Assembly (NCBI RefSeq): GCF_017569205.1
Contig: NZ_CP071870.1
Span: 3,038,001 to 3,102,000 of the forward strand
Direction: 5' to 3'
Origin: Propioniciclava sp. MC1595
GTDB taxonomy: Bacteria > Actinomycetota > Actinomycetes > Propionibacteriales > Propionibacteriaceae
Length of the DNA stretch: 64,000 nucleotides
Under the pieces are notes generated by a model, which was not told the origin of the DNA, did no database searches, and worked only from the letters and a program-made list of their open reading frames with translations. This document shows, piece after piece, positions 25,208 to 33,951 of this stretch (the first letter of the stretch is position 1; every line of letters starts with the position of its first letter). The translations under genes and the position numbers were made by a program.

Positions 25208-26590
25208 ATGTTCGTGGATGCAGGGCCGCCCAGACCCGACTCCCATGTCGAAGCGCTGCGGCGCGATCTCTTGTTGGCACCGCAACGCAGCGATTGGTCG
25301 CGTCGCGTGACCGATGAGCGCATCAAGACCACCGACCGCTTGCGGCCGTTCGCAACCAGGGGCCTCCTGCTCACGGGCATGGTGGTGCTGCTAGCCCTAT
25401 CTCCGGATGTGGCTTGGTGGGTGTGGCCGTTCCTCATCCCAGCCGTGGCCCAGACCCTGCTGGAAATCTGGCTCGAGAACCGCATGAGGGCCTCCGCCAT
25501 GGACACCTCCGGGAATGTCGTCCTGGCCGGAATCGTCCGCTTCTGGTACCTGATGTACGAGCGGCTCCCGTTCAACGTGACAGGGTTGTTGGGAACGCTC
25601 GCGGTGGCGCTCAACGTCATCGTCGCCGTTCTGGGCACCGGTCCGGCCAATCCAGGGGTCCTCAAGGTGGCGGTGTTGGTGCTGGCCCTCCTGTACGCCA
25701 ACTCGGGAATCCTGGGCACCCTGATGGACGCGCCTTGGTTCTCACCGCTCTCCGGCCTCGGAGGTTGGGTACGCGCACTTCAGCCCGGCTTCTGGGTGGC
25801 CGCCACCGTTATTGCTGTGGGCCTGGTCCTGATTGGGGAGGTCTGGGGGCGTTGGCCGGAAGGTTCGCTGCCCTATGCCCTCCTGAGCTGTGGGTTGGGC
25901 TACTACATCGGGCTTCGCGTGCGTGACTACGTGCGGGACATGCAGGCCGCAGCGCGGGTTCATGTCCATGCAAGTCTCGAGGAGAAGGCCGCACTCGCGC
26001 TGACCCTGCATGACACGATGCAGCCGGCGAAGTATGGGCTCCCGCGGGTGATCCACTCGACGCAACTCAGCGGGGGTCAGCGCGCTGCCCTGCACACCAT
26101 GCTGGGCGACATCGAGGAGCTCTACGTGGAGGCCCGCAAGGGGTCCGTGGATTCCAGGACGCTGCTGCGCACTCCCTTCGAGCACCGGGTGCGGCAGCTC
26201 TTGACGGACGCCGCGATCTCTTATGCCGGCAGCAGGTTCGATCTGGATGGCCGCTTGGACGACCCCAATCACCAGTTCGCCAAGTCGCTGTTGACCAACC
26301 TGCTCCAGAACGCCAGGGACGCCTACGCGGAAGACCCCTTTCTTCTGGACGCCCATGTCACCGTCACAATGTTCCTGGACGATGTCAACGCGCACATCTC
26401 GGTGCAGGACTCGTTGCCGCCGATTCCGGAGGCACACTTCGCTCGCACCGGCTCGACGCTCGGTAGCTTGCGAGAAGACCTCCGGGCACGCCAGGGCGAC
26501 CTGACCCAGGACATCGGCTCCAAGGGCAAGACGATCAGTGCGCGATGGAGCACCGTGGTGCGTCCCCTGCGCGACACCAAGGAGGAATGA
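25208..26590 (+). CDS. membrane sensor kinase-like protein with degenerate ATPase
   Basis: A product of 460 residues. The start is ATG 25208, 7 nt after GGAGG; the ATG at 25202 is too close to that site. About 50 cytosolic residues precede five or six membrane helices (about 50-245, for example LLLTGMVVLLALSPDVAWW), then a cytosolic half. ALTLHDTMQPAKYGLPRV resembles a dimerisation/H-box with a histidine, and SLLTNLLQNARDAYAEDP is an N-box of the GHKL ATPase fold. The following G-boxes are weak (VQDSLPPIPEAHF, GSKGKTISARW), so kinase activity is uncertain. First gene of a four-gene operon whose second gene is receiver-like. Confidence 0.78.
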   Translation: MFVDAGPPRPDSHVEALRRDLLLAPQRSDWSRRVTDERIKTTDRLRPFATRGLLLTGMVVLLALSPDVAWWVWPFLIPAVAQTLLEIWLENRMRASAMDTSGNVVLAGIVRFWYLMYERLPFNVTGLLGTLAVALNVIVAVLGTGPANPGVLKVAVLVLALLYANSGILGTLMDAPWFSPLSGLGGWVRALQPGFWVAATVIAVGLVLIGEVWGRWPEGSLPYALLSCGLGYYIGLRVRDYVRDMQAAARVHVHASLEEKAALALTLHDTMQPAKYGLPRVIHSTQLSGGQRAALHTMLGDIEELYVEARKGSVDSRTLLRTPFEHRVRQLLTDAAISYAGSRFDLDGRLDDPNHQFAKSLLTNLLQNARDAYAEDPFLLDAHVTVTMFLDDVNAHISVQDSLPPIPEAHFARTGSTLGSLREDLRARQGDLTQDIGSKGKTISARWSTVVRPLRDTKEE

Positions 26591-26593
26591 ACG

Positions 26594-27661
26594 ATGGCAG
26601 ATGTACGACTCCTGCTCGTGGAAGACCTGGGCCACCGCAGTGATGAACTGGCCGACGCTGTGAAGAAGGTCAATCGCGGCACCGGGTCCTCCAGCAAGAT
26701 CATCATCGACACCATGAGCAGTGTCTTCGATGTGGGTGGCATCTCGGCCGAGCAACTCGCGCAGTACGATGCGGTGCTCGTCGACTTCCACTTGGCCACT
26801 GAGCGCATGGTGGCGGACCGTGGACGCGAGGTCCTACCCCTCACGAGGATCGCCTCGGCCTGCGGCGGCGAGCGGACCGTACCGATCGAGACCGGGATGG
26901 GCGTTTTGCTGCACCTGAAGAACGAGGTCGCCTCACCCGAGTACGTCGCGGCACGAGAGAAGGTCACGGCCGGGCTCCCGAACCGCCAGCTCACGCCCCA
27001 CTTCATGACGTTCGGGGCGTTCACCGACGGCTGGCCCAAGTTCTTCGCCGTGGCCGGGCGCGCGTGGTTCCGCACGACACACATCGATGCCAGCTGGCAG
27101 GGAAGCCCCGCCGAGGTGACCAAACTGCGCGACGAGGTCCTGTCCGGCGAGCAAGAACTGTTGACCGGGTCCCGCCTCAACCACGCGATTGCCCAGGCCG
27201 TGCCCTTCTTCAACGCGATGATGAACGAGAGCTACGCGAGCCGGGCCAGTTGGTACGACCAAGCCCGGGTGAGCCCCGAAGCATTCGACTGGTACGCCAT
27301 GTACCACGCTGCGCGCGGAAAGGCCGGCGGCCAGGCCGGCATGGCTGAGCAACTGAAGCTGCGGTGGGACTCCCACTGCACGCCCACCAACTGGAGCACG
27401 CAGTTTCCTCCCGTTGCCACCATGCTCCAGGAGCGCCTCCGGGAGTTCCTGAGCCAATTGGAACTCTCGGGCAATCCCCTCGACTGGGGGGAACTGACCT
27501 GGTCCAAGAGCACGCCCGACCACATGCTCGACGTGCTGACCAATTCGTTCATGTTCTGGCAGTCCGCGGACGTGCGGGCCGCCCTGGTGGAGCACCGCTG
27601 CGCGAACAACGCCCCGCTCCCACCCGACATGGTGACCCCGCCCACCGGGGTGCGCACTTGA
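26594..27661 (+). CDS. receiver-domain-like protein with unknown C-terminal domain
   Basis: A 355-residue cytosolic protein. The N-terminal 120 residues resemble a response-regulator receiver: an acidic pocket in VRLLLVEDLG, a phospho-acceptor-like Asp in YDAVLVDFHLATER, and GMGVLLHLKN later. No HTH is visible in the remaining 230 residues, so output is not obviously DNA binding; this region is rich in Trp and amphipathic helices (SRASWYDQARVSPEAFDWYA). It begins 3 nt after the kinase stop and ends in a TGATG overlap with the hydrolase gene, so it is translationally linked to both. Confidence 0.72.
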   Translation: MADVRLLLVEDLGHRSDELADAVKKVNRGTGSSSKIIIDTMSSVFDVGGISAEQLAQYDAVLVDFHLATERMVADRGREVLPLTRIASACGGERTVPIETGMGVLLHLKNEVASPEYVAAREKVTAGLPNRQLTPHFMTFGAFTDGWPKFFAVAGRAWFRTTHIDASWQGSPAEVTKLRDEVLSGEQELLTGSRLNHAIAQAVPFFNAMMNESYASRASWYDQARVSPEAFDWYAMYHAARGKAGGQAGMAEQLKLRWDSHCTPTNWSTQFPPVATMLQERLREFLSQLELSGNPLDWGELTWSKSTPDHMLDVLTNSFMFWQSADVRAALVEHRCANNAPLPPDMVTPPTGVRT

Positions 27662-28527
27662 TGCAGCGACGATTGCCCACAGCATCCATCACCCACCTAC
27701 CGGGGATCCGCGGCACACGGGTCGCTGTGATCGAGCCAGCCGCAGTCGAGCGGGAAGCCCTCGCGTTCATGGGGTACGGGGGCTGGACCAGCCGGTTCGA
27801 ACTGCAGCGCTTCGCCCTCCTGGCTGAGCGGTGGCGAACCCGGATCGTCGTGCCCGAGGTGCCGGGATGCAGCGCCCGCCCGACGCGCGTTTCGGCGCGA
27901 CAGGCGGTGGCGCTCGCCCGCGGTGACTTCCGGCGACTGGCCGGGGACATGATCCGAGGCGCGGCACCCGCCTTGTCCCGGCCAGGTCCAACCCTGTTGG
28001 TTGGCTACTCCATGGGGGCGTCGCTGGCCAGCGCAGCGTTGGCTGTGGCCAGCAGGGCCGAGTTGGTGGCCACCCACATCGTCCTGGTCGAGCCCGTCGC
28101 GATCCAACGTTGGTCGCCGACAGCCCTGATCCGGGCGACGGAGGCGGAGGACGCACTGGCCGGCCAGTACGTGGCCGAGACCATGGCCTGGGAAGGGGCG
28201 GTACTGCCCCCCGAGGATGACGCCCAGGCCCAGCCGCACCACCGCGATCGTTTGTCCATGACGCTCCTGGGCAATGCCCTCCGACATGAGCGGCTGCGCG
28301 GGGATCTCCGCGCGGGTCTTGCCGAACGCCCCGAGGCGTCCGTGGCCATCGTTCGAGGCGAACAGAGTTTGCTCTGCCCCCCGAAGGCAGCGCTCCAGCT
28401 GGCGCACGTCATCCGCCAGCAGGGGACGGCCGTCACCGACATTGCACTCGCCGGAAGCCATCCCCTGTGGCACTCGCTGGACCAGGTCTCGACGCTGGCG
28501 ACACGCGTGAAGGCTTCCTGGTCATGA
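27661..28527 (+). CDS. alpha/beta-hydrolase-fold protein
   Basis: A 288-residue soluble protein. The nucleophile elbow GYSMGASLASAAL is seen near residue 120, a candidate acid in IVRGEQSLLCPP and the final histidine in LAGSHPLWHSL. ALAFMGYGGWTSRFELQRFA fits the oxyanion region before the fold. The substrate is unknown; the operon context with a membrane protein and sensor pair suggests a signal or lipid-like substrate. The start overlaps the previous stop (TGATG) and the stop overlaps the next start (ATGA). Confidence 0.8.
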   Translation: MQRRLPTASITHLPGIRGTRVAVIEPAAVEREALAFMGYGGWTSRFELQRFALLAERWRTRIVVPEVPGCSARPTRVSARQAVALARGDFRRLAGDMIRGAAPALSRPGPTLLVGYSMGASLASAALAVASRAELVATHIVLVEPVAIQRWSPTALIRATEAEDALAGQYVAETMAWEGAVLPPEDDAQAQPHHRDRLSMTLLGNALRHERLRGDLRAGLAERPEASVAIVRGEQSLLCPPKAALQLAHVIRQQGTAVTDIALAGSHPLWHSLDQVSTLATRVKASWS

Positions 28528-29150
28528 GCTCATCGACCACGCCGAGACTCCTCAGCTACCTGACGGCCGCGGTACTGGTCGCCGGAGTGCTGTGCCAGTT
28601 CATCCAGAAAACTGATCCGGTCTTCGCGCTGTGGTACTTCACGGTCGACTCCGCGATTCTGGCCGCCGTCGTCTCGCTCTGGAGCGCCCATCGCCCGAAC
28701 GATCAGGCGGCGATCTTCCTGAGGGGGTTGGCCACCACCGCCGTCGTGCTCTCGGCCATCGTGTACGCCGCCGTGATTGCCCCCATGTCACCGACCGGCA
28801 CGTGGTTCCAGCCATGGGACGACCTCTGGGTCAGGGCCGCACTTGTCCTGATGCATGGGATTGCCCCGTTCCTGGTGGTCGCCCAATTCCTCACATACGC
28901 CGCCCCGCGGACAGGACTCTCGCGCGTGGCAGCAACATGGTGCCTGTGGCCGGCGCTCTACGTGGTCTGCATGCTGACGGCCGCGGCGTTCACCACGGCA
29001 CGGATTCCGTACGCCTTCCTGGACCCCGAAGAGATGGGGGGGCTGTTACCGGTGTTGGGCAGCGGGTTGGTCGTGGGGTGCGTCTTCTTCCTGCTCGGCC
29101 GTGGAGCGCTCGCGTTGCATGCGCGGGTGGGACGCAAGGACGCATCGTAA
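28524..29150 (+). CDS. Pr6Pr-type six-helix membrane protein
   Basis: A 208-residue integral membrane protein with six hydrophobic helices: YLTAAVLVAGVLCQF, LWYFTVDSAILAAVVSLW, FLRGLATTAVVLSAIVYAAV, LMHGIAPFLVVAQFLTYA, CLWPALYVVCMLTAAAF and LGSGLVVGCVFFLLGRGAL. The YFTVDSAI and LMHGIAPFLV segments fit the Pr6Pr/FAR-17a/AIG1-like family, whose eukaryotic members include fatty-acid-ester hydrolases; bacterial roles are unknown. It overlaps the hydrolase gene by 4 nt and is last in the operon. Confidence 0.78.
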   Translation: MSSSTTPRLLSYLTAAVLVAGVLCQFIQKTDPVFALWYFTVDSAILAAVVSLWSAHRPNDQAAIFLRGLATTAVVLSAIVYAAVIAPMSPTGTWFQPWDDLWVRAALVLMHGIAPFLVVAQFLTYAAPRTGLSRVAATWCLWPALYVVCMLTAAAFTTARIPYAFLDPEEMGGLLPVLGSGLVVGCVFFLLGRGALALHARVGRKDAS

Positions 29151-29318
29151 CAATGTCAATCTGAATTCTTTAGCCAATTAAAAGTCTCTTTCGATCCCAG
29201 GTAAGCACATTGATTAAATAGAAGCAAGCCGGGAGTTTTAGCGCACCGAAAGAAATCCATTCGGCGCAGTCACAATTTGCTGGTGCAATGTCGGTGTCCT
29301 CTCACGGAAGGCACCACG

Positions 29319-29942
29319 TTGACAACTGGAATCCTCATCTGGTGGAGCCCCGGCTCCGATCCTGAGCATGACCAGATCCTGACGGACTGTGTCCTTGAGG
29401 CGCGTCGGGACATCCCCGATGTCGTCCTCAACCCCTCGCAGGCTCCCGCCGGGTTCGCTCGGGCGATGAGCCTGTGCACCCAGCGAATCCGCCACCTCCA
29501 GGTCGAAGCGATCGAGCAGGCCGCTCCCGACGTGGAGTTCGTGATCGCCCACGCCCGGGTCCTCGACAGCGGATTGATCGGGGGCGTCTCGTCCATTCCC
29601 GACCTCCATGAAGCCACCGCCTCGCGCTCGGCCGCACGACAGGCGGACTTGGCCGTCAAGGTGCTCCAGGCGCGTGAGCGCGTGGAGTCGCTGTCCGAGA
29701 TCCACGCTCGCCACATTGCCGCCGTCGCCGCTTCGGGCGACGACGCCATCGCCGAGATCGATCGGCTCACCCGTGTCCACCACCGGTTCGCGTACGGGCT
29801 GACCTACGCAGTTCCCCACGTCGCGGTTCCCGTCGATGTCTTTGAGATCGGCCTCACCCGCGTCCGCACGGCCCTGCCCGGGCTCTTCGCTTCCGACTCC
29901 GACGACCACACGAGCCAGACCCATGAAAGGGGGGCGGCCTGA
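29319..29942 (+). CDS. hypothetical protein ahead of vWA-like lipoprotein gene
   Basis: If started at TTG 29319, 8 nt after GGAAGG, the product has 207 residues; an in-frame ATG at 29277 lacks a ribosome site. The N-terminus GILIWWSPGSDPEHDQILTD is not a signal peptide. The middle is helical and acidic (ARQADLAVKVLQARERVESL). No family is recognised. It follows an A+T-rich intergenic region (29151-29318) and overlaps the lipoprotein gene (TGATG), so it heads a second three-gene operon. Confidence 0.65.
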   Translation: MTTGILIWWSPGSDPEHDQILTDCVLEARRDIPDVVLNPSQAPAGFARAMSLCTQRIRHLQVEAIEQAAPDVEFVIAHARVLDSGLIGGVSSIPDLHEATASRSAARQADLAVKVLQARERVESLSEIHARHIAAVAASGDDAIAEIDRLTRVHHRFAYGLTYAVPHVAVPVDVFEIGLTRVRTALPGLFASDSDDHTSQTHERGAA

Positions 29943-30652
29943 TGACCAAGAAGGCCACCCGCACCATCGTCCTGACCGCCATCGCCAGCCTCGCCGTCCT
30001 CATGAGCGCCGCGTGCGCCAGCCCTTCGGAGCCCGTCACGCCGCCGACCACCTCGATGTTCATCGTGGACACCACCGGCTCGGCTGCCGCAACCGACCTG
30101 CTTGCTGCCCAGCAGCAGCGCCTCGCCCAGGCGGTCGCCGAGCTGCCGGTCGGCAGTCGTGTCGTGCTGCGGGCGCTCGACTCCGACGTCACCGCGTCGT
30201 GCACCGACGTGGTCTTCACCATGCCGCAGCAGGCCAATCCCGCCCTGGAAGCGCGCGTGCGCGACGCGAACCGCGCGGAGGTCGCGGGCCGCTTCGCCGA
30301 CGTGGTCGCGTGCGCCCAGACCAATGCGCGCGGCCGCACCGAACTGTGGGGCGGCATCGCGGAGGCCGTTCGCGCCTACCCAGACGCGACCACGATCACG
30401 GTGGCGAGCGACGGGTGCGAGAACTCGGTGCAGTCGGAGATCTGCACGCCTGACCGGCTGACCGATCCCGCGGCCCTGGTCGCCGAGATCCCCCCGGAGC
30501 TGGCACCGCGACTGGCCACGGGCGCCACGATCACCTACGTCGGGGTGGGTCGCGGCACCGGCCTCGACGCCGGGTCCGTCGAACGCCTCCGCCAGGTCGT
30601 CAGCATGTACACCGAGCTGATGGGCGCCACGGCGTCCTTCGTGACGGTCTGA
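29942..30652 (+). CDS. secreted lipoprotein with vWA-like domain
   Basis: A product of 236 residues. A hydrophobic signal ends in LMSAACAS, a somewhat deviant lipobox (Cys about residue 25). The body starts TTSMFIVDTTGSAAATD, resembling strand 1 and an incomplete MIDAS motif (DxTGS instead of DxSxS) of von Willebrand A domains; TITVASDGCENS matches the later DG motif. Four or more cysteines may form disulfides. It probably binds partners at the membrane surface. It overlaps its upstream neighbour and lies 10 nt before the membrane protein gene. Confidence 0.72.
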   Translation: MTKKATRTIVLTAIASLAVLMSAACASPSEPVTPPTTSMFIVDTTGSAAATDLLAAQQQRLAQAVAELPVGSRVVLRALDSDVTASCTDVVFTMPQQANPALEARVRDANRAEVAGRFADVVACAQTNARGRTELWGGIAEAVRAYPDATTITVASDGCENSVQSEICTPDRLTDPAALVAEIPPELAPRLATGATITYVGVGRGTGLDAGSVERLRQVVSMYTELMGATASFVTV

Positions 30653-30662
30653 GGTGGGCACC

Positions 30663-31799
30663 ATGACCGAGACCACGATCAACACCGCGACGATCAACTC
30701 CGCGGCGCTCCAGGCGCACCTGACCTCCGTCGAGGACCGGTTCGACCCCTCCCGGTCGTTGACCGATCCGCCCATCGTGGTGGACAACCCCGCCGCGATC
30801 GACGCCTACACCCGGCTGGGCGGCCACGACGCCGCCCGGCCTGGTGCGGACGAGCACGTGACCCAGCGCGTCCTGCCTGCCTCGTCGGGCTTCGTCATCG
30901 AGGCTGCGCGCACGCCCCTGGTGGTGCTCGGCGAGCACTTCGCGGCCGTGCGCACGGCGCACGCGGCGGGCATCCTGGGGAAGGTGGCAGCCGCTCCTGT
31001 CACGACCCGACGAGTGCTGCGTTCCATGTGGGTGTACCTCGCCGTGTTCCTGCTGGTGTTCATCGCGGCACTGTGCATCGAGGTTGTCTACGGCCACCAG
31101 GCGGCCATGCCCCTCACGGGCGCCAACTCCAATGCCGCGTTGGTGACGGCCATCGCCACGGCCATCGCGCTCAACGGGTGCGCCCTGTTCGCGAGCCGGC
31201 TCCTGGCCGAGCACCAGCCGGGCTTGGCTCGGCGGAGGGGAGGGAGGATCGCCCTCGGCATCGCCGTGCTCATCGCCCTGGTTGCGATCATCCTCGGCCT
31301 GGTCGTCGGCGACTTCGACAAGGCGAGCTACAGCACGGTCTCCGGGGGAGGTTCGGCTGCCCAGGCGTCCGTCTCGGCCTCGGCCGGAAAGCCCCTGACG
31401 GCACTGATGTACATGGCGCTGCTTCTGCTGATCGCCATCGGCATGGCGGCGGGACACCTCCTGATCGAGGACATGATCCGCACCCGGCACACCGAGCTGA
31501 TCATCGAGGAGCGCAACCGGGCCGCCGCCGCGTCTCTGGACCTCGTCGAACAGGACGCCGTCGCGCTGCGTCTCTGCGACGCGTTCCTGAGTGCCATCGA
31601 GGCGGCCCACCGCCAGGGCCGTCTGCGGGTGCACGCCTACGTCAGCGAGGTCAGGCGGAACTCGACCCCTGAGATGGCCGAGGTGTTCACCTACCCGGTG
31701 CACGACGAGGCCGAGCCGCAGTGGGCCTCCGATGCTCGCGCGATGAAGGATGGGCTGCTCGAACGTCCGAGCCACGCTCAGGTCACCCGCATCGCCTAG
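30663..31799 (+). CDS. multi-pass membrane protein, unknown
   Basis: A 378-residue protein from ATG 30663 (GAGG 8 nt upstream; a GTG at 30654 is also in frame). The first 120 residues are soluble. Four hydrophobic helices follow: SMWVYLAVFLLVFIAALCI, ALVTAIATAIALNGCALFA, IALGIAVLIALVAIILGLVV and ALMYMALLLLIAIGMAAGH. A helical cytosolic tail with ERNRAAAASLDLVEQDAVAL ends the protein. No family is recognised. Last gene of the operon; a strong terminator follows. Confidence 0.72.
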   Translation: MTETTINTATINSAALQAHLTSVEDRFDPSRSLTDPPIVVDNPAAIDAYTRLGGHDAARPGADEHVTQRVLPASSGFVIEAARTPLVVLGEHFAAVRTAHAAGILGKVAAAPVTTRRVLRSMWVYLAVFLLVFIAALCIEVVYGHQAAMPLTGANSNAALVTAIATAIALNGCALFASRLLAEHQPGLARRRGGRIALGIAVLIALVAIILGLVVGDFDKASYSTVSGGGSAAQASVSASAGKPLTALMYMALLLLIAIGMAAGHLLIEDMIRTRHTELIIEERNRAAAASLDLVEQDAVALRLCDAFLSAIEAAHRQGRLRVHAYVSEVRRNSTPEMAEVFTYPVHDEAEPQWASDARAMKDGLLERPSHAQVTRIA

Positions 31800-31810
31800 G
31801 CCGCACATGG

Positions 31811-31845
31811 AGTGGCCCGGACGCCCCTCGGGGCGTCCGGGCCAC
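31811..31845 (+). terminator. terminator ending the vWA/membrane operon
   Basis: AGTGGCCCGGACGCCCC and its complement pair for 15-17 bp with a minimal loop, 11 nt past the stop codon at 31799. Likely bidirectional. Confidence 0.8.
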
Positions 31846-32007
31846 TGGCGTGCCGCGGGCAGACCACGCACCGCACAGAGTAAGCGTGAGACAACGATTA
31901 GGCCGCCTTGGACACCAGCAGATGCGGGAGTTCACTCAACAGGCGCGACAACTGTGCACCCACCCATCCTCGCCGATTCAGGCGAGCGCTGTGAGGGCAC
32001 GCCGGGC

Positions 32008-32148
32008 TCAGAGCAGTTCGGCGATCTCATCGATGACAGCAGCGCGCGCCTCGTGCTGCTTGGCGAAGCGCTCAGCCAGTTCGCGGCGACCACGGTCGCG
32101 TTGCTGCTCAAAGGCCAGGACATCGCTCGCGTGGATGCGACGGTCACC
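32008..32148 (-). pseudogene. 3' remnant of an excisionase/antitoxin-type gene
   Basis: The minus-strand frame ending at 32008 encodes DRRIHASDVLAFEQQRDRGR then ELAERFAKQHEARAAVIDEI-AELL. This resembles the C-terminus of MerR/excisionase-fold antitoxins (consensus HRRI..DVLAY...). The 5' part is missing. At its upstream end it merges into the truncated VirB4-like gene, so the point near 32145-32160 is a deletion or recombination junction. No toxin gene follows. Confidence 0.55.
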
Positions 32149-32431
32149 CGGACAGTTCGTCGATGCCGATCTGCGCGCCGGTGGGCGGCAGGGGCGGGTT
32201 CGCGATGAACGGCCACCACGCCGCCGCCTGGTCGCTGGTCATCCGGTACTGGACGACCGGGGTGCGGGATGGGCTCCAACCCCGACCGGGACGCCGTTGG
32301 CCGTGGCGGGGCGACGGGTGGAACAGGTAGGGCTCCTTGCCGGGCCGTTCGGGTTCGGGTTTGGTGGGCAGGTCGTGGCCGAAGTCGGCGAGCAGTTGGG
32401 CGGTCGACCGGCCGCGGGGCGGCGTCCTCAT
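32144..32431 (-). pseudogene. VirB4-like conjugation ATPase, only the N-terminal 95 residues
   Basis: Starts in an ATGA overlap with the SCO6880-family gene. The N-terminus (STAQLLADFGHDLPTKPEP, TSDQAAAWWPFIANPPLPPT, GAQIGIDELSG) matches the start of the ATP-binding VirB4/TraC-like proteins that follow SCO6880-family genes in actinobacterial ICEs, as I know the family; full-length members are close to 500 residues with Walker motifs. Here the frame stops right after IDELSG, before the Walker A region, so the ATPase cannot function. Confidence 0.7.
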
Positions 32432-33936
32432 TCGTCGGCCTTCCGGGTGAGCCCGAGGCCGAGGGGCAGGGTGGCGGCGGCGAAGCCGGCGTCCTGGGCC
32501 AGGTCGAGGCGTAGGGGGGCGAAGCCGGCGCGCCGGATGGATGCGTCGAGGCGGCGTCCGAACTCGGCGACGCGCATGGTCTTGGCGACGGTGACGCACG
32601 CGACCGCGTAGGGGCGGGTGAGGGCGTGGCCGGAGGCGAGCTTCGCGTCGAGGCGGTGGGCGCGGGTGACGTTGGCGCGGTCACGGGAGCGTTGCCGGAT
32701 CTGGAGGCGGCCGCGAAGCCCTTCGCCCATGTCGGCGGCCCATTCGCCGGAGGCGGTCTGTCGGTCGGCGCGGCTGAACGGCAGGATCGGGAACACCACC
32801 GTGTAGCTGCGCCGCTCCCCCGGCTCGGACGGGGTGAGCACCGGCGCGAGGGCGCCGAGGCAGGCGCCCCGGTCGGGCAGCTTGATGGTGGAGCTGATCG
32901 AGTTCCAGGCGTCGTGGGAGTAGTGCCGCATCGTGGTGTCGGCGCCGGAGGGACCGGCCATCGCCCACGGCACCTCGGTGCATACGGCCGGGTCGGTCTG
33001 GTGGGCGGCGAGGGCATCGATGATCCCGGCCCGGTCGGCGGGGGCGAACCCGGTGCGGACCGCGAGCGCCAACTGGGGCGAGGTGAGCCAGGTCACGTCG
33101 GTCATGCCCATGCCGCCGCGCAGCATCGCGGCGATCTCGTCAGCCAGCGCGTACAGGACGCGGGTGCGTCCCTCCAGGCCGCCGCCGAACTCGCGGGCCT
33201 GATTCGCGATGCGTGCTTCGGGAACCACGAACGTGACGAACGCCTCGGTGCGCACCGCGGCGCGAGTCAGGGCGGTGGCGAGTTCGTCGTTCATTCGGCG
33301 GGCCAGTTCGGGGCCGTCGGGACGCCGATGCGTCGCGATCCACTGCTGGCGTTCGGCGCCATCATCGGGGACGGTGCGGACCAGGAACACCACGTCGCTG
33401 ATCAGGGACGCCCGCGCGGCCACATCGAGGAGTTCGGTGAGGCCGCGTCCGTACTGGTCGCGGCGGTCGCCCTCGGCCATGCCGACGCCGGGGTGCCGAA
33501 TCGCGGCGGTCATCGCCCACGTGCGCAGGCCGTGGTCCTGGATGACGGCGTACCGGGTCTGCGCCGGGCCTTTCGGGGCTCCGTCGTGGACCTCGATGCC
33601 GGTCATCACGCCGGGCAGGTCCGCGTTCTCAAGGGCTTCGGCCTTTCCCGTGGCGGCCTTGCTGCGCCACGACGTCCAGCCGAATGCCTTCCCGACGGTG
33701 AAGCTGAGGCTGGCGAGTAGCCAGCCGGTGGCCGAGCGGCCGCGCACGGGGACGACGACCAGCACGGTCACTACGGCAGCGAGCCCGGCGAGTTGGGCCG
33801 CGAGCAGCCAGCGTTGCTGGTTGGCGGCCACGAACACAGGAATGACCGCGAGGGTCAGGGCCGCCAGCCGGGGGCCGGTCAACTCGAAGAAGAAGCCGAC
33901 CCGGTCCGGGCCATAGTCGTCGTACACCGCAGCCAT
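32428..33936 (-). CDS. SCO6880-family conjugation membrane protein
   Basis: The 502-residue product begins DDYGPDRVGFFFELTGPRLA, then two membrane helices (ALTLAVIPVFVAANQQ, LAGLAAVVTVLVVVPV) and a long cytosolic domain, as in SCO6880-family proteins of actinobacterial conjugative elements. These are thought to be part of a type IV-like transfer apparatus together with a VirB4-like ATPase. Upstream by 15 nt is a small gene; downstream (overlap of 4 nt) is the truncated ATPase. The gene appears complete. Confidence 0.88.
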   Translation of the reverse strand: MAAVYDDYGPDRVGFFFELTGPRLAALTLAVIPVFVAANQQRWLLAAQLAGLAAVVTVLVVVPVRGRSATGWLLASLSFTVGKAFGWTSWRSKAATGKAEALENADLPGVMTGIEVHDGAPKGPAQTRYAVIQDHGLRTWAMTAAIRHPGVGMAEGDRRDQYGRGLTELLDVAARASLISDVVFLVRTVPDDGAERQQWIATHRRPDGPELARRMNDELATALTRAAVRTEAFVTFVVPEARIANQAREFGGGLEGRTRVLYALADEIAAMLRGGMGMTDVTWLTSPQLALAVRTGFAPADRAGIIDALAAHQTDPAVCTEVPWAMAGPSGADTTMRHYSHDAWNSISSTIKLPDRGACLGALAPVLTPSEPGERRSYTVVFPILPFSRADRQTASGEWAADMGEGLRGRLQIRQRSRDRANVTRAHRLDAKLASGHALTRPYAVACVTVAKTMRVAEFGRRLDASIRRAGFAPLRLDLAQDAGFAAATLPLGLGLTRKADE

Positions 33937-33951
33937 GAAGTCCTCCGGCGC

